From positions 78,635 to 142,634 of the forward strand of contig NZ_VDGT01000018.1 in assembly GCF_006335015.1 (NCBI RefSeq): a stretch of 64,000 nt of DNA, given 5' to 3'. Shown in pieces: positions 23,823 to 33,275 of the stretch. Position numbers and translations under genes: made by a program. This stretch comes from Streptomyces sedi (GTDB lineage: Bacteria > Actinomycetota > Actinomycetes > Streptomycetales > Streptomycetaceae). Positions within the stretch are counted from its first letter, which is position 1; each line of letters starts with the position of its first letter. Under the pieces are notes generated by a model, which was not told where the DNA came from, searched no databases, and was given only the letters and a program-made list of their open reading frames with translations.

Positions 23823-24533
23823 ATGGGCTTCACCATCGGCGGTATGCGGGAGCGCGGAGCGCCGCCCCCACCGGCCCGCCGCGCCGTGGGACGCGGCGCC
23901 GACCGGGGCCGGATCGAGGCGGCCGTCGCCGAGTACGTGGGCCTCTGGGGCTGGGACGTGGCGCCGGGCGCCGTCCTCGACAAGGGCGCCAGGCGGCGCC
24001 CCGTCTGTTCCTGCGGCGGCGCCTCCTGCCCCGCGCCGGGGGCGCATCCGCTGCTCCACGGGCGCGTGATCACGGCGGGCACGCCGCTCGACGAGGCGCT
24101 CGCCGCCTGGTCGAAGGCGCGCCCCGCTCCCCCGGGCGCCACCGCGCTGCTGCCCATCGGCCGCGCCTTCGACGTGCTCCAGGTGCCGGAGGCGGTGGCC
24201 CGCGCCGCGCTGCCGCGGCTCGACCGGCTCGGCCTGCCGCTCGGTCCCGTGGCACTCGCCCCCGACGACCGCGCCTGGTTCTTCGTCGCGCCGGGCATCG
24301 CGGCCCGACTCCCCGAGCTGCTGGACACGTTGGGCTGGCCGGAGCCGCCGCCCCGGCTGACCGCGCTCGGCCCCGGCGACCACATCGCCGCTCCGCCGTC
24401 GCCGGTGGCCGGGCTCGGCGAGGTGGTGTGGCTGCGCCGGCCCGACGTGGACACGGCCGCCGTGCCGCCGGGGGCCAACCCGCTGCTCGGCGCGTTGGCC
24501 AGCCTCTGCCGCCGGCTGGCGCCGGCCGGCTGA
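23823..24533 (+). CDS. bifunctional primase/polymerase-like (prim-pol) domain protein
   Basis: 236-aa protein, the only plus-strand gene between whiG/tetR and the CAP gene. The N-terminal half (AEYVGLWGWDVAPGAVLD ... CSCGGASCPAPGAHPLL ... WSKARPAPP) resembles the start of actinobacterial bifunctional DNA primase/polymerase proteins, with the Cys-rich loop typical of that group. The catalytic acidic residues of a full AEP fold are not evident, and it is shorter than helicase-linked primases, so a different role is possible. ATG 23823 follows GGAG by 5 nt. It converges with ftsY. Confidence 0.75.
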   Translation: MGFTIGGMRERGAPPPPARRAVGRGADRGRIEAAVAEYVGLWGWDVAPGAVLDKGARRRPVCSCGGASCPAPGAHPLLHGRVITAGTPLDEALAAWSKARPAPPGATALLPIGRAFDVLQVPEAVARAALPRLDRLGLPLGPVALAPDDRAWFFVAPGIAARLPELLDTLGWPEPPPRLTALGPGDHIAAPPSPVAGLGEVVWLRRPDVDTAAVPPGANPLLGALASLCRRLAPAG

Positions 24534-24550
24534 CCCGCCGGGCCCGCCGC

Positions 24551-25756
24551 TCAGTCGAGCAGCGCGTCCACGAACGCCTCGGGCTCGAACGGCGCCAGGT
24601 CGTCGGGCCCCTCCCCCAGGCCGACCAGCTTGACGGGGACGCCCAGCTCGCGCTGGACCGCGACCACGATGCCGCCCTTGGCGGTGCCGTCCAGCTTGGT
24701 CAGCGCGATGCCCGTGATCTCCACGACCTCGGCGAAGACCCGCGCCTGCACCAGACCGTTCTGCCCGGTGGTCGCGTCCAGCACCAGCAGCACCTCGCTG
24801 ACCGGCCCCTGCTTCTCCACGACCCGCTTGACCTTGCCCAGCTCGTCCATGAGCCCGGTCTTGGTGTGCAGACGGCCCGCGGTGTCGACGAGCACCACGT
24901 CGGCCGTGGCCTCGATGCCCTCCCGCACCGCCTCGAAGGCGACCGACGCCGGGTCGCCGCCCTCCGGACCGCGCACCGTGCGGGCGCCGACCCGCTGGCC
25001 CCAGGTCTGGAGCTGGTCGGCGGCGGCGGCGCGGAAGGTGTCGGCCGCGCCCAGCACGACGGACCTGCCGTCGGCGACCAGGACCCGGGCCAGCTTGCCG
25101 GTGGTGGTGGTCTTCCCCGTGCCGTTGACGCCGACGACCATGATGACGGCGGGGCGCTCCTCGCCCTCCTCGGAGACGCCGCCCTCGGTGTGGACCGCCC
25201 GGTCGAGCGACGGGTCGAGCTGGTTGAGCAGCTCCTCGCGCAGCAGCGCCCGCAGCTCCTCGGGGGTGCGCGTGCCCAGCACCCGGACGCGCTCCCGCAG
25301 CCGCTCGACCAGCTCCTGGGTGGGGCCGACGCCGATGTCGGCGGTCAGCAGCGTGTCCTCGATCTCCTCCCAGGTGTCGTCGTCGAGGCGCTCCCTGGAC
25401 AGCAGCGTCAACAGGCCCTTGCCCAGCGAGTTCTGCGAGCGCGCCAGCCGCGCCCGCAGCCGCACCAGCCGCCCGGCGGACGGCTCGGGCACCTCGATCT
25501 CGGGAGCCTCGGGCTCCTCGACGACCTCGGTCTCCTCCGGGGCGGGCAGCGTGACGTCCTCGACCGTCCTGCGCTCCTCGGCGGTCGGCGTCGCGGCGTC
25601 GTCCCCGACCCGCGGCTCGGCGGGCGGCGCGGTGCGGGTCGCGTCGGCGCCCCGGTCGGCCGGCGGCGCCTGCCCGCGCCGGCGGCTGACGAGCAGTCCC
25701 GCGACCGCCAGCACGGCGACCACGGCGATGATGACGACGAGGAGAATGGTGTCCAT
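24551..25756 (-). CDS. ftsY: signal recognition particle receptor FtsY
   Basis: 401-aa SRP receptor GTPase. An N-terminal transmembrane anchor (ILLVVIIAVVAVLAVAGLLV, residues 4-23) precedes an acidic A domain (to about residue 90) and the NG domain with GVNGTGKTTTTGKLA near 208, DTAGRLHTK near 291 and TKLDGTAKGG near 350. It follows smc by 142 bp, which hold a possible -10 (TACCTT on the minus strand near 25855). Confidence 0.96.
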   Translation of the reverse strand: MDTILLVVIIAVVAVLAVAGLLVSRRRGQAPPADRGADATRTAPPAEPRVGDDAATPTAEERRTVEDVTLPAPEETEVVEEPEAPEIEVPEPSAGRLVRLRARLARSQNSLGKGLLTLLSRERLDDDTWEEIEDTLLTADIGVGPTQELVERLRERVRVLGTRTPEELRALLREELLNQLDPSLDRAVHTEGGVSEEGEERPAVIMVVGVNGTGKTTTTGKLARVLVADGRSVVLGAADTFRAAAADQLQTWGQRVGARTVRGPEGGDPASVAFEAVREGIEATADVVLVDTAGRLHTKTGLMDELGKVKRVVEKQGPVSEVLLVLDATTGQNGLVQARVFAEVVEITGIALTKLDGTAKGGIVVAVQRELGVPVKLVGLGEGPDDLAPFEPEAFVDALLD

Positions 25757-25898
25757 GGTTTCCCTTGGTGGTGCCCGGCTCCGGCCGGGCCGCGCGACAA
25801 GCGGTCGGGGGGTTCGGCTCCGGGTCTCGGCTGTGGTTCTCGGGTCGGGGCTCTAAGGTAGCGCCAGCGACTCCCGCCCCGTGGCGGCACCGGTGGCT

Positions 25899-28800
25899 TC
25901 AGGAGAGACGCTGGCTGATGACCTTCGAGACCCCGTCGCCCTGCATGGAGACGCCGTACAGCGCGTCGGCGACCTCCATGGTGCGCTTCTGGTGGGTGAT
26001 CACGATGAGCTGGGAGCTGTCCTTCAGCTCCCGCATGATCCGGATCAGCCGCTGGAGGTTGGTGTCGTCGAGCGCCGCCTCCACCTCGTCCATCACGTAG
26101 AACGGGCTGGGCCGGGCCTTGAAGATCGAGACCAGCAGGGCGACGGCGGTCAGCGAACGCTCCCCGCCGGAGAGCAGCGACAGCCGCTTGACCTTCTTGC
26201 CCGGGGGCCTGGCCTCCACCTCCACGCCGGTGGTCAGCATCGAGTCGGGGTCGGTCAGCACCAGCCGCCCCTCGCCCCCGGGGAAGAGCCGGCTGAAGAC
26301 GCCCTCGAACTCCCGCGCGGTGTCGTGGTAGGCGGCGGTGAAGACCTGCTCCACCCGCTCGTCCACCTCCTTCACCATCTGCAACAGATCGGCCCGGGTC
26401 TTCTTCAGGTCCTCCAACTGCTCGCTGAGGAACTGGTGCCGCTCCTCCAGCGCCGCGAACTCCTCCAGCGCCAGCGGGTTCACCTTGCCCAGCTGCTTGT
26501 AGGCACGCTCGGCCGCCCGCAGCCGCTTCTCCTGCTCGGCGCGGACAAAGGGAACGGGCTGGTTGCGCGGGTGCTCCGGGTCCTGTGGCAGCTCCTCGCC
26601 CTCGGCCGGCGGGGACGGCGGCACCGGCTGGTCCGGGCCGTACTCGACGACCAGCCCGGCCGGCTCGACGCCCAGCTCCTCCAGGGCCCTGGTCTCCAGC
26701 TGCTCGATCCGCAGCCGCTTCTCCGCGCCCAGCACCTCGCCCCGGTGCACCGAGTCGGTGAGCTTGTCCAGCTCCTCCTTCAGCTCCCTGCCCGCGGCCC
26801 GCTCCCGGTCCAGCGCGCGGTCGCGCTCCGCCCTGGCCGCCTCGGCGGCCCCGCGTTCCGTCTCCGCGCGGGCCAGCGAGGCCTCCACGTGCGCCAGCAG
26901 CTGCCGGGAGCCGTCGGCCACCGCGCCCGCCACCTCGCTCTCGTGCCGGGCCCTGGCCTTCCGCCGCTCGGCCCGCGCCCGGTTCTCGCGCTCGGCGCGC
27001 GCCGCCCGGTCCAGCCCCTCGGCCCGCCCCGACAGTCCGCGCACCCGCTCCTCGTGGGTGCGGACCTGGAGCCTGGCCTCCATCTCGGTCTGCCGGGCGT
27101 TGGCGCCGTCGGCCGCCAGCCGGTCGCGCGCCGAGGTGTCCGGGTCCTCGACCGTCTCGCTCGCCTCCTCGGCGACCGCGAGCCGTTCCGCCAGCTCCTC
27201 CGCCTGCTCGACGGCCCTGGCCCACTCCTCGCCCGCCCGCTCGACGGCCGCCTCGGCGCGCTCGGCCTCGCCGACCGCCGCCCTGGCCTGCCCGCCCAGC
27301 CGGCCGAGGTCCTGCGCCACCCGGGAGCGTTCCCTCTCGGCGGCGCTGCGGCGTCCGGCCAGCTCGTCCACGGCGGTCCTGGCCGCGCCGCGCCGCTCGG
27401 TCGCCGCGTCCCGCGCCTCGGTCAACTCGGCGGCCAGCCCGGTCAGCCGCTCCAGCTCGGCCGTCGCCTCGTCGACGGAGGCGCGCACCTCCAACAGGCT
27501 GGGCGCGCCCGCCGAACCGCCGCCGGCCAGCCGCCGGGAGAGCACGTCGCCCTCCCCGCTGACGGCGGTGATCGCGGGGCGCGACTGCACCAGCCTCAGC
27601 GCGTCGTCCAGGGTGTCGACCACCACCACGTCCCGCAGCAGCGCCCGCACCGCCGGCAGCAGCGCGTCCGGCCCCCGCACCAGGTCGACCGCCCAGCACC
27701 ACGGCGCCGGCGCCGGCTCGGCGGCGCGGGCGCCGGGGCCGTCGGCCGCCGGGTCGCCGACCAGCAGCGCCGCCCGCCCGGCGTCCCGCTTGCGCAGCAG
27801 CCGCAACGCCTCGACCGCCTCGGCCGGCCCCGCCACCGCCACCGCCTCGGCCGCCGCGCCGAGCGCCGCGGCCACCTGCACCTCGTAGCCGGGGGTGACG
27901 GTCAGCAGCTCGGCGGCCGGGCCGAGCACGCCGGCCAGCTCCTCGCCCGCGCTCAGCAGCGCGCCCGTCCCGTCCTTGCGCCGCAGCCCGAGGGCCAGCG
28001 CCTCGCGCCGCGCCTCGACGGCGGCGCGCTCCCTCTCCACACCGGTCAGCCGCTCCCGCGCGGTCGACAACGCGGTCTCGGCCTCCTCCAGTTCGGCCCT
28101 GGCCCGCTCGTGCGCCTCGGCCAGCTCGCCGTCGTCGGCCTCCCTGCCCTCGACCTCCGCGCGCAGCGCCTCGTACTCCTCGCGCGCCTCGGTGGCGCGC
28201 GACAGCGCCTCGTCCCGGCTCGCGGTCAGCCGCTCGCGGTCGGCCTGCGCCGAGGCGGCGCGCCCGCGCGCGCCGTTGGCCTGCGCGTGCAGCCGCGCCA
28301 GGCCCTCGCGCCGGTCGGCGAGCGCGCGGGCCTCGTCCTTCAGCCGCCGCTCCTCGTCGGCCAGCGCACGTTCCAGCTCCGCGCGGTGCGCGACGGTGTC
28401 CTCCAGCGCGACGCCGGCCGCCTCCAGCGCGGCGGTCAGCTCGGCCTCCTGCTCCCTGATCCGTGCCGCCTCGCGCTCCAGCTCCTCCGGCTCGCGCCCC
28501 CTGCGCTCCTCGGCCGGCTGGGAACGGGCGCTGTTCACCCGGGCGTCCGCCAGGTTGACGGTGCCCCTGACGCGTTCGGCGAGCTGGGAGAGCTGGTACC
28601 AGGTCTCCTGGGCGCGGGCCACCCGCGGCACCAGGGTGCGCACCTCCTGCTCCAGCTCGCTCTCCCGGCGCAGCGCGCCCTTGAGGCGCTCCTCCGCGGC
28701 CTCCTTGCGCTCCTTCAGCGCGGCCTCGTCGGCCACCTCGGCGCGCAGCGCGCCGCGCAGGGTGACCAGGTCGTCGGCGAGCAGCCGCAGCCGGGAGTCG

Positions 28801-29468
28801 CGCAGGTCGGCCTGGATCACGGCGGCCTTGCGGGCGACGGCCGCCTGCCGTCCGAGGGGCTTCAGTTGACGCCGCAGCTCGTCGGTGAGGTCCTGCACGC
28901 GGGCGAGGTTGGCCCGCATCGCGTCCAGCTTGCGCAGCGCCTTCTCCTTGCGCTTGCGGTGCTTGAGAACGCCGGCCGCCTCCTCGATGAACGCCCGGCG
29001 GCCGGCCGGGTCGGCGTGCAGCACCGAGTCGAGCTGGCCCTGGCCGACGATCACGTGCATCTCGCGGCCGATGCCGGAGTCGGAGAGCAGCTCCTGAACG
29101 TCGAGCAGCCGGCAGGTGTCGCCGTTGATCTGGTACTCGCTGCCGCCGTTGCGGAACATCGTCCGGGTGATCGTCACCTCGGCGTACTCGATCGGCAGCG
29201 CGCCGTCGGCGTTGTCGATGGTGAGGGAGACCTCGGCGCGGCCCAGCGGCGGGCGGCCCGTGGTGCCGGCGAAGATGACGTCCTCCATCTTGCCGCCGCG
29301 CAGCGACTTGGCGCCCTGCTCCCCCATGACCCAGGAGAGGGCGTCGACGACGTTGGACTTGCCCGAGCCGTTGGGACCCACGACACACGTGATGCCGGGC
29401 TCGAAGCGCAGCGTCGTGGCCGAGGCGAAGGACTTGAACCCCCGCAGGGTCAGACTCTTGAGGTGCAC
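25899..29468 (-). CDS. smc: chromosome condensation protein SMC
   Basis: 1189-aa SMC ATPase, working with ScpA/ScpB in chromosome organisation; in Streptomyces it matters for spore chromosome segregation. Walker A GPNGSGKSN at residues 31-39, a long coiled coil with a hinge around 510-660, signature LSLLSGGERSLTA near 1090 and Walker B FYVMDEVEAALDD near 1115. Start GTG 29468 (VHLKSLTLRGFKSF) matches the family; the upstream in-frame extension is unsupported. A TAAAGT hexamer 8 nt upstream suggests a leaderless mRNA. Confidence 0.97.
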   Translation of the reverse strand: MHLKSLTLRGFKSFASATTLRFEPGITCVVGPNGSGKSNVVDALSWVMGEQGAKSLRGGKMEDVIFAGTTGRPPLGRAEVSLTIDNADGALPIEYAEVTITRTMFRNGGSEYQINGDTCRLLDVQELLSDSGIGREMHVIVGQGQLDSVLHADPAGRRAFIEEAAGVLKHRKRKEKALRKLDAMRANLARVQDLTDELRRQLKPLGRQAAVARKAAVIQADLRDSRLRLLADDLVTLRGALRAEVADEAALKERKEAAEERLKGALRRESELEQEVRTLVPRVARAQETWYQLSQLAERVRGTVNLADARVNSARSQPAEERRGREPEELEREAARIREQEAELTAALEAAGVALEDTVAHRAELERALADEERRLKDEARALADRREGLARLHAQANGARGRAASAQADRERLTASRDEALSRATEAREEYEALRAEVEGREADDGELAEAHERARAELEEAETALSTARERLTGVERERAAVEARREALALGLRRKDGTGALLSAGEELAGVLGPAAELLTVTPGYEVQVAAALGAAAEAVAVAGPAEAVEALRLLRKRDAGRAALLVGDPAADGPGARAAEPAPAPWCWAVDLVRGPDALLPAVRALLRDVVVVDTLDDALRLVQSRPAITAVSGEGDVLSRRLAGGGSAGAPSLLEVRASVDEATAELERLTGLAAELTEARDAATERRGAARTAVDELAGRRSAAERERSRVAQDLGRLGGQARAAVGEAERAEAAVERAGEEWARAVEQAEELAERLAVAEEASETVEDPDTSARDRLAADGANARQTEMEARLQVRTHEERVRGLSGRAEGLDRAARAERENRARAERRKARARHESEVAGAVADGSRQLLAHVEASLARAETERGAAEAARAERDRALDRERAAGRELKEELDKLTDSVHRGEVLGAEKRLRIEQLETRALEELGVEPAGLVVEYGPDQPVPPSPPAEGEELPQDPEHPRNQPVPFVRAEQEKRLRAAERAYKQLGKVNPLALEEFAALEERHQFLSEQLEDLKKTRADLLQMVKEVDERVEQVFTAAYHDTAREFEGVFSRLFPGGEGRLVLTDPDSMLTTGVEVEARPPGKKVKRLSLLSGGERSLTAVALLVSIFKARPSPFYVMDEVEAALDDTNLQRLIRIMRELKDSSQLIVITHQKRTMEVADALYGVSMQGDGVSKVISQRLS

Positions 29469-29476
29469 GCCGTCGG

Positions 29477-29482
29477 ACTTTA
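29477..29482 (-). promoter_or_regulatory. -10 hexamer TAAAGT before smc
   Basis: TAAAGT on the minus strand ends 8 nt before the smc GTG, with no ribosome binding site between them. No convincing -35 is seen. Confidence 0.45.
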
Positions 29483-29590
29483 CCGGCCGCTCTTCGGGGA
29501 TTCGCCGTTTCGACGCGGAGGATGGGGGGCAGATCAGTGAGTAGCCAGCCATGGGTCAACGCCCGTACTCACTACGTCACGAAATGACGA

Positions 29591-29610
29591 AGGGACGCCG
29601 AAGCGTCCCT
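29591..29610 (-). terminator. UUCG-loop terminator between the 68-aa gene and smc
   Basis: An 8-bp perfect stem (AGGGACGC / GCGTCCCT) closes a UUCG tetraloop on the minus transcript, 48 bp after the stop of the 68-aa gene, followed by a mildly T-rich stretch. Confidence 0.7.
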
Positions 29611-29658
29611 CGCATAAGGTAATCAGGCGGTACGCCTGCGCCAACCTCTTCGTCGAGG

Positions 29659-29865
29659 TCAGGTCAGGGCGGGCTCCGCCTTGCGCACGTCGATGCCGTC
29701 AAGCATCGGGTCGCTCTGCCGAGCGGCGGCGGCCAGCGCGTCGTTCTCCGCCTGGACCCGTACCAGCTGGGTCTCCAGGTCCTGGACGCGCTGCTGAAGC
29801 CGTCGCATCTCGGCGAGGACTCGGGGGTCGAAACCGCCGACGTGACCGAGAAGCGCCTTTGCCAT
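29659..29865 (-). CDS. small conserved coiled-coil protein
   Basis: 68-aa cytoplasmic protein. Residues 17-50 (LAEMRRLQQRVQDLETQLVRV and onward) are a predicted short coiled coil; the start MAKALLGHVGG is, as I recall, conserved across Streptomyces at this position upstream of smc. Function unknown. Start ATG 29865. Ends before a UUCG terminator. Confidence 0.8.
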   Translation of the reverse strand: MAKALLGHVGGFDPRVLAEMRRLQQRVQDLETQLVRVQAENDALAAAARQSDPMLDGIDVRKAEPALT

Positions 29866-30201
29866 GATGGATGGTCCTCCACACTGAGTGACCGACCGAA
29901 GTCGTGGTGGGTCGTGAGGGATAACTGCCGCGACAGGCGCTCTGCCTGGTGTTCCAGGGCCAGCCGACAGAACCGCGCGGGACTTTCAGCGTCTCACCAA
30001 AAAGTGGGACGGTCAACACGATCACACCGCGTATCGCCCGGCGCGCCACGGCCCGCGGGCCTCGCCGGGGAGGGGCGTCCCACCGCCTCCTCGTGGGAGA
30101 GAACGGGGGCGCCGCGAGTTTCTGATCACGAAGCCTCGCACGTCGCAGCGGGGATGGCAAGCAGTTTGGGACATATCAGCGCCCACCGCGCGAGGGGCTC
30201 C
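29866..30201. other. intergenic region between the 68-aa gene and acyP
   Basis: About 335 bp with no supported gene. It should hold the promoter of the 68-aa gene and, at the right edge, half of the acyP terminator structure. I see no clear -35/-10 pair. Confidence 0.5.
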
Positions 30202-30239
30202 TCAGCGGATGTCAAACCCCTCGTACCCCCCGCGCGGTG
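30184..30239 (-). terminator. long hairpin spanning the acyP stop
   Basis: Outer arms CACCGCGCG (30184-30192) and CGCGCGGTG (30231-30239) and inner arms CGAGGGG (30191-30197) and CCCCTCG (30217-30223) can pair with the acyP stop codon in the loop. It probably terminates acyP transcription from within the 3' end of the gene. Confidence 0.5.
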
Positions 30240-30531
30240 TGTCCCATATCTCGGTGACACCCCCCACCCGGCCGGGCGTGTCACCGGAGCGCAGCCATGC
30301 GAGCAGCCGCTCGCAGCGCTCGGGCGCCCCCTCGGCGACGACCTGCACCCGGCCGTCCGGAAGGTTCGAGGCGAACCCGGCGAGCTCCCCGATCTCCAGC
30401 GCCCGCGCCCTGGTGAACCACCGGAACCCCACGCCCTGCACGGTCCCGCGCACCCAGACGGTCAACCGGGCGGCCCCGTCCGGCACTTCGTCGAAACGGC
30501 GGTCACCGGGGCGGAAAGGCGTGTGCGGCAT
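30202..30531 (-). CDS. acyP: acylphosphatase
   Basis: 109-aa acylphosphatase, a small enzyme that hydrolyses carboxyl-phosphate bonds such as acetyl phosphate. Catalytic Arg is in VRGTVQGVGFRWF and catalytic Asn in GFASNLPDGRV, with GxVQxV spacing as in the family. An N-terminal extension of about 20 residues is present. ATG 30531 chosen; a GTG three codons earlier is possible. Confidence 0.95.
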   Translation of the reverse strand: MPHTPFRPGDRRFDEVPDGAARLTVWVRGTVQGVGFRWFTRARALEIGELAGFASNLPDGRVQVVAEGAPERCERLLAWLRSGDTPGRVGGVTEIWDTPRGGYEGFDIR

Positions 30532-30694
30532 GTGACGCACGCTATCCGTTCTTCTGCTTTCGCGGCCCTTCCACTTACCCCCCTATGCCGTACAGTCACG
30601 CGATGAAGCATCGCCCGTTCGAGTGAAAATCTCGTGCATAACGGGACGATGAGCCACCAGATCGCCAACTGGACGACACAAGGAGGGTCCACGC

Positions 30695-31507
30695 ATGGGA
30701 CGTCATCGTCGCAGGCGGGGGTACGCGCGTACCGGACTCGTCGGTGCCTCCGCCGCACTCGCCGTGGGCGCGGTGGCCGTGGGAAGCGGTCTGATGCCGG
30801 GCTTGACACAGCACTTCACGGGTGAGGACACCAGGACCGACGCCTCGGGCGAGGAGTCGAGGGCCCCGCTCGCCTCCGAGACGCTGGAACGCGAGGAGCC
30901 CAGGCCGAGCCGGAGCGCCGAGCGCGAGTCGGAGGAACCGACCGCCGAGGAGACCGAGTCGGCGGAGGAGACCGCGAGCGAGGAGCCGGAGCCCGAGGAG
31001 ACCACCGAGGAGCCCGAGCCGACGCCGGAGGAGACCGAGCGGCCGAGCGCCGCCCCCGAACCGGAGCCGGGGGCCGGCGCCCCGCCGCCCACCGAGGACG
31101 AGCCCTCGGACGAACCGGCGTCCCCCGAGGTCAGGGAGGCTGAGGCGGTGCTGCGGCTGGTCAACGAGGCGCGCGGCCAGGCCGGTTGCCAGCCGCTGCG
31201 GCTGGACGCGGGGCTGACCAACGTCGCCCTGGCCCACAGCAGGGACATGGCGGAGCGCGGCTACTTCGACCACACCGACCCCGACGGCAGGACCCCCTGG
31301 GACCGCGCCGCCGAGGCGGGCATATCGAACATGGGTGGCGAGAACATAGCCATGGGCCAGAGGAACGCCCAGTCCGTCATGGACTCCTGGATGAACAGCG
31401 AGGGCCACCGCGCCAACATCCTCAACTGCGACTTCACCACCATGGGCCTCGGCGCCCACTTCGCCGACGGCGGCGGCCCCTGGTGGACCCAGACCTTCGG
31501 CTTCTGA
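30695..31507 (+). CDS. secreted CAP/SCP-domain protein with acidic linker
   Basis: 270-aa exported protein. The basic start (MGRHRRRRGYARTG) and hydrophobic segment (residues 13-33) act as signal or anchor. A long Glu/Pro/Ser-rich linker (about residues 43-145) precedes the C-terminal CAP domain (residues 150-270), with LRLVNEARGQAGCQPLRLD, LAHSRDMAERGYFDH and MNSEGHRANILN motifs; the two His of the CAP cavity are visible. Bacterial CAP proteins are of uncertain function, some cell-wall linked. ATG 30695 has AAGGAGGG upstream. Single plus-strand gene among minus-strand neighbours. Confidence 0.9.
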   Translation: MGRHRRRRGYARTGLVGASAALAVGAVAVGSGLMPGLTQHFTGEDTRTDASGEESRAPLASETLEREEPRPSRSAERESEEPTAEETESAEETASEEPEPEETTEEPEPTPEETERPSAAPEPEPGAGAPPPTEDEPSDEPASPEVREAEAVLRLVNEARGQAGCQPLRLDAGLTNVALAHSRDMAERGYFDHTDPDGRTPWDRAAEAGISNMGGENIAMGQRNAQSVMDSWMNSEGHRANILNCDFTTMGLGAHFADGGGPWWTQTFGF

Positions 31508-31554
31508 GCGGACGCGGCTTCTGAGCGGAAGGCCGGGCCGGCGTTGACGTGCCG

Positions 31555-32415
31555 TCAGCCGCGCGACGCCACGGGCCGGCGTTGGCAGCGCGGACAGTAG
31601 TAGCTGGAGCGGTTCATCCACGGCGCGCGGCGCATCGGCGTCGCGCAGCGCCGGCACGGCAACCCCTCGCGACCGTAGGCGTCCAACGCGCGCTCGAAGT
31701 ACCCCGACTGGCCGTTGACGTTGACATACAGGCTGTCGAAGCTGGTGCCGCCGGCCGCGAGCGCCTGGTGCATCACCTCGCGGACATGGCCCACCAGCCG
31801 CTCGGTGGTCGGGCGGGTGAGTGTCGCGGTGGGGCGTTCGTAGTGCAGCCGGGTGCGCCAGAGCGCCTCGTCGGCGTAGATGTTGCCGACCCCGCTGATC
31901 AGCGACTGGTCGAGCAGCGCCCGCTTGACGGTGGTGCGCTTGCGGCGCAGCGCGGAGTGGAACGCGTCCTCGTCGAAGTCGGGGTCCAGCGGGTCGCGGG
32001 CGATGTGCCCGATGACGTCGGGCAGGCCGTCGGCCAGCACCGGGTGCAGCGAGAGGCCGCCGAAGGTCCGCTGGTCGACGAAGCGCAGCTCGCCGCCGGC
32101 CGCGTCGGCGAAGGTGACGCGCACCCGCAGATGCTTCTCGTCGGGCGCGCGGTCGGGCTGCACCAGCAGCTGGCCGCTCATGCCCAGATGGGCCAGGAGC
32201 GCGAGGTCGTCCCCGACCGGAAGCCACAGGTACTTGCCCCGGCGGCGCGGCGCGGCGACCGGGACCCCGCGCAGCCGCGCGGCGAAGTCCTCGGCCCCGG
32301 CGAGATGGCGTCGGACGGCGCGCGGGTGCAGCACCTCGGTGTCGGCGACGGTGCGACCGCTGATCCAGCGGTCCAGGCCGCGGCGGACGACCTCGACCTC
32401 GGGCAGCTCAGGCAA
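31555..32415 (-). CDS. fpg: formamidopyrimidine-DNA glycosylase
   Basis: 286-aa Fpg/MutM, a bifunctional glycosylase/AP lyase that removes 8-oxoguanine. Catalytic Pro2 and Glu3 are in MPELPEVE; Lys of the conserved GKYLWL is present; the C-terminal zinc finger has all four Cys (CRRC ... CPRC). The start codon is TTG at 32415 and overlaps the rnc stop by 8 nt (TTGCCTGA); the need for Pro at position 2 fixes this start. Confidence 0.96.
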   Translation of the reverse strand: MPELPEVEVVRRGLDRWISGRTVADTEVLHPRAVRRHLAGAEDFAARLRGVPVAAPRRRGKYLWLPVGDDLALLAHLGMSGQLLVQPDRAPDEKHLRVRVTFADAAGGELRFVDQRTFGGLSLHPVLADGLPDVIGHIARDPLDPDFDEDAFHSALRRKRTTVKRALLDQSLISGVGNIYADEALWRTRLHYERPTATLTRPTTERLVGHVREVMHQALAAGGTSFDSLYVNVNGQSGYFERALDAYGREGLPCRRCATPMRRAPWMNRSSYYCPRCQRRPVASRG

Positions 32416-33256
32416 CGGACGTCCCGCCGGCGGTGGTGTCCCCGGCGTTCTCCCCGTCGGGTGCCGCGGCCCCCTCGGCCTCCTCCGCCCGAGCCGCCTC
32501 GGCGGCCTCCGCCTCGCGGGCGGCGTCGAGGGAAGTGCGGATGGCGCGCCAGGCCGTCTCGGCGGCCTGCTGCTCCGCCTCCTTCTTGCTGCGGCCGGTA
32601 CCGGTGCCGTACGTCTGACCGCCGACGCGGGCGGCGGCGGTGAAGGTCTTCTCGTGGTCGGGGCCGCTCTCGCCGATCACGTACTCGGGGACGCCGAGGC
32701 CCTCGGCCGCGCTCAGCTCCTGAAGGCTGGTCTTCCAGTCCAGGCCGGCTCCGAGATTGGAGGAACGTTCGATCACCGGGTCGAAGAGCCGGTGCACCAA
32801 CTCGTCGGCCGCGTCGAGCCCCTGGTCCAGATAGACCGCGCCGATCACCGCTTCCAGCGTGTCGGCGAGGATCGACGCCTTGTCGCGCCCTCCCGTGCCT
32901 TCCTCTCCGCGCCCGAGGCGCACGAAGGCGCCAAGGTCGAGCTCACGCGCCACCTCGGCCAGTGCCCTGGCCTGGACGACGGCGGCCCGCAGCTTGGCCA
33001 ACTGGCCCTCGGCGAGGTCGGGATGACGACGGTAGAGCGTGTCGGTGACCACCAGCCCGAGCACCGAGTCGCCGAGGAACTCCAGGCGCTCGTTGGTGGG
33101 CAGGCCACCGTGCTCATAGGCGTAGCTGCGGTGGGTCAGGGCACGCACCAGAAGGGCGGGCTCCAGCTGATAGCCGAGCCGCCCTTCCAGCGTCGCGAGA
33201 GACGCGGCGACGTCCGCCGCCCGGGGCCGCGGTTGAGACCTCCTGGCGTGTGCCAT
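32408..33256 (-). CDS. rnc: ribonuclease III (AbsB)
   Basis: 282-aa RNase III that cleaves double-stranded RNA, processes rRNA, and in S. coelicolor (absB) is needed for antibiotic production. Signature NERLEFLGDSVLGLVVTD near residue 55, catalytic acidic residues in TLEAVIGAVYLDQG near 135, and a C-terminal dsRNA-binding domain (DWKTSLQELSAAEG ... GRSKKEAEQQAA). A 50-residue Ala/Glu-rich tail follows. ATG 33256 chosen over the GTG at 33268. Confidence 0.97.
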   Translation of the reverse strand: MAHARRSQPRPRAADVAASLATLEGRLGYQLEPALLVRALTHRSYAYEHGGLPTNERLEFLGDSVLGLVVTDTLYRRHPDLAEGQLAKLRAAVVQARALAEVARELDLGAFVRLGRGEEGTGGRDKASILADTLEAVIGAVYLDQGLDAADELVHRLFDPVIERSSNLGAGLDWKTSLQELSAAEGLGVPEYVIGESGPDHEKTFTAAARVGGQTYGTGTGRSKKEAEQQAAETAWRAIRTSLDAAREAEAAEAARAEEAEGAAAPDGENAGDTTAGGTSVA

Positions 33257-33275
33257 GACGCCTGTCACCCGCCGA

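Noticed and set aside
25881..29540. Very long plus-strand open frame (about 1200 codons) opposite smc
   Set aside because: It mirrors smc exactly; high-GC coding DNA commonly leaves the antisense frame open. The composition is unlike a real protein and smc is certain.
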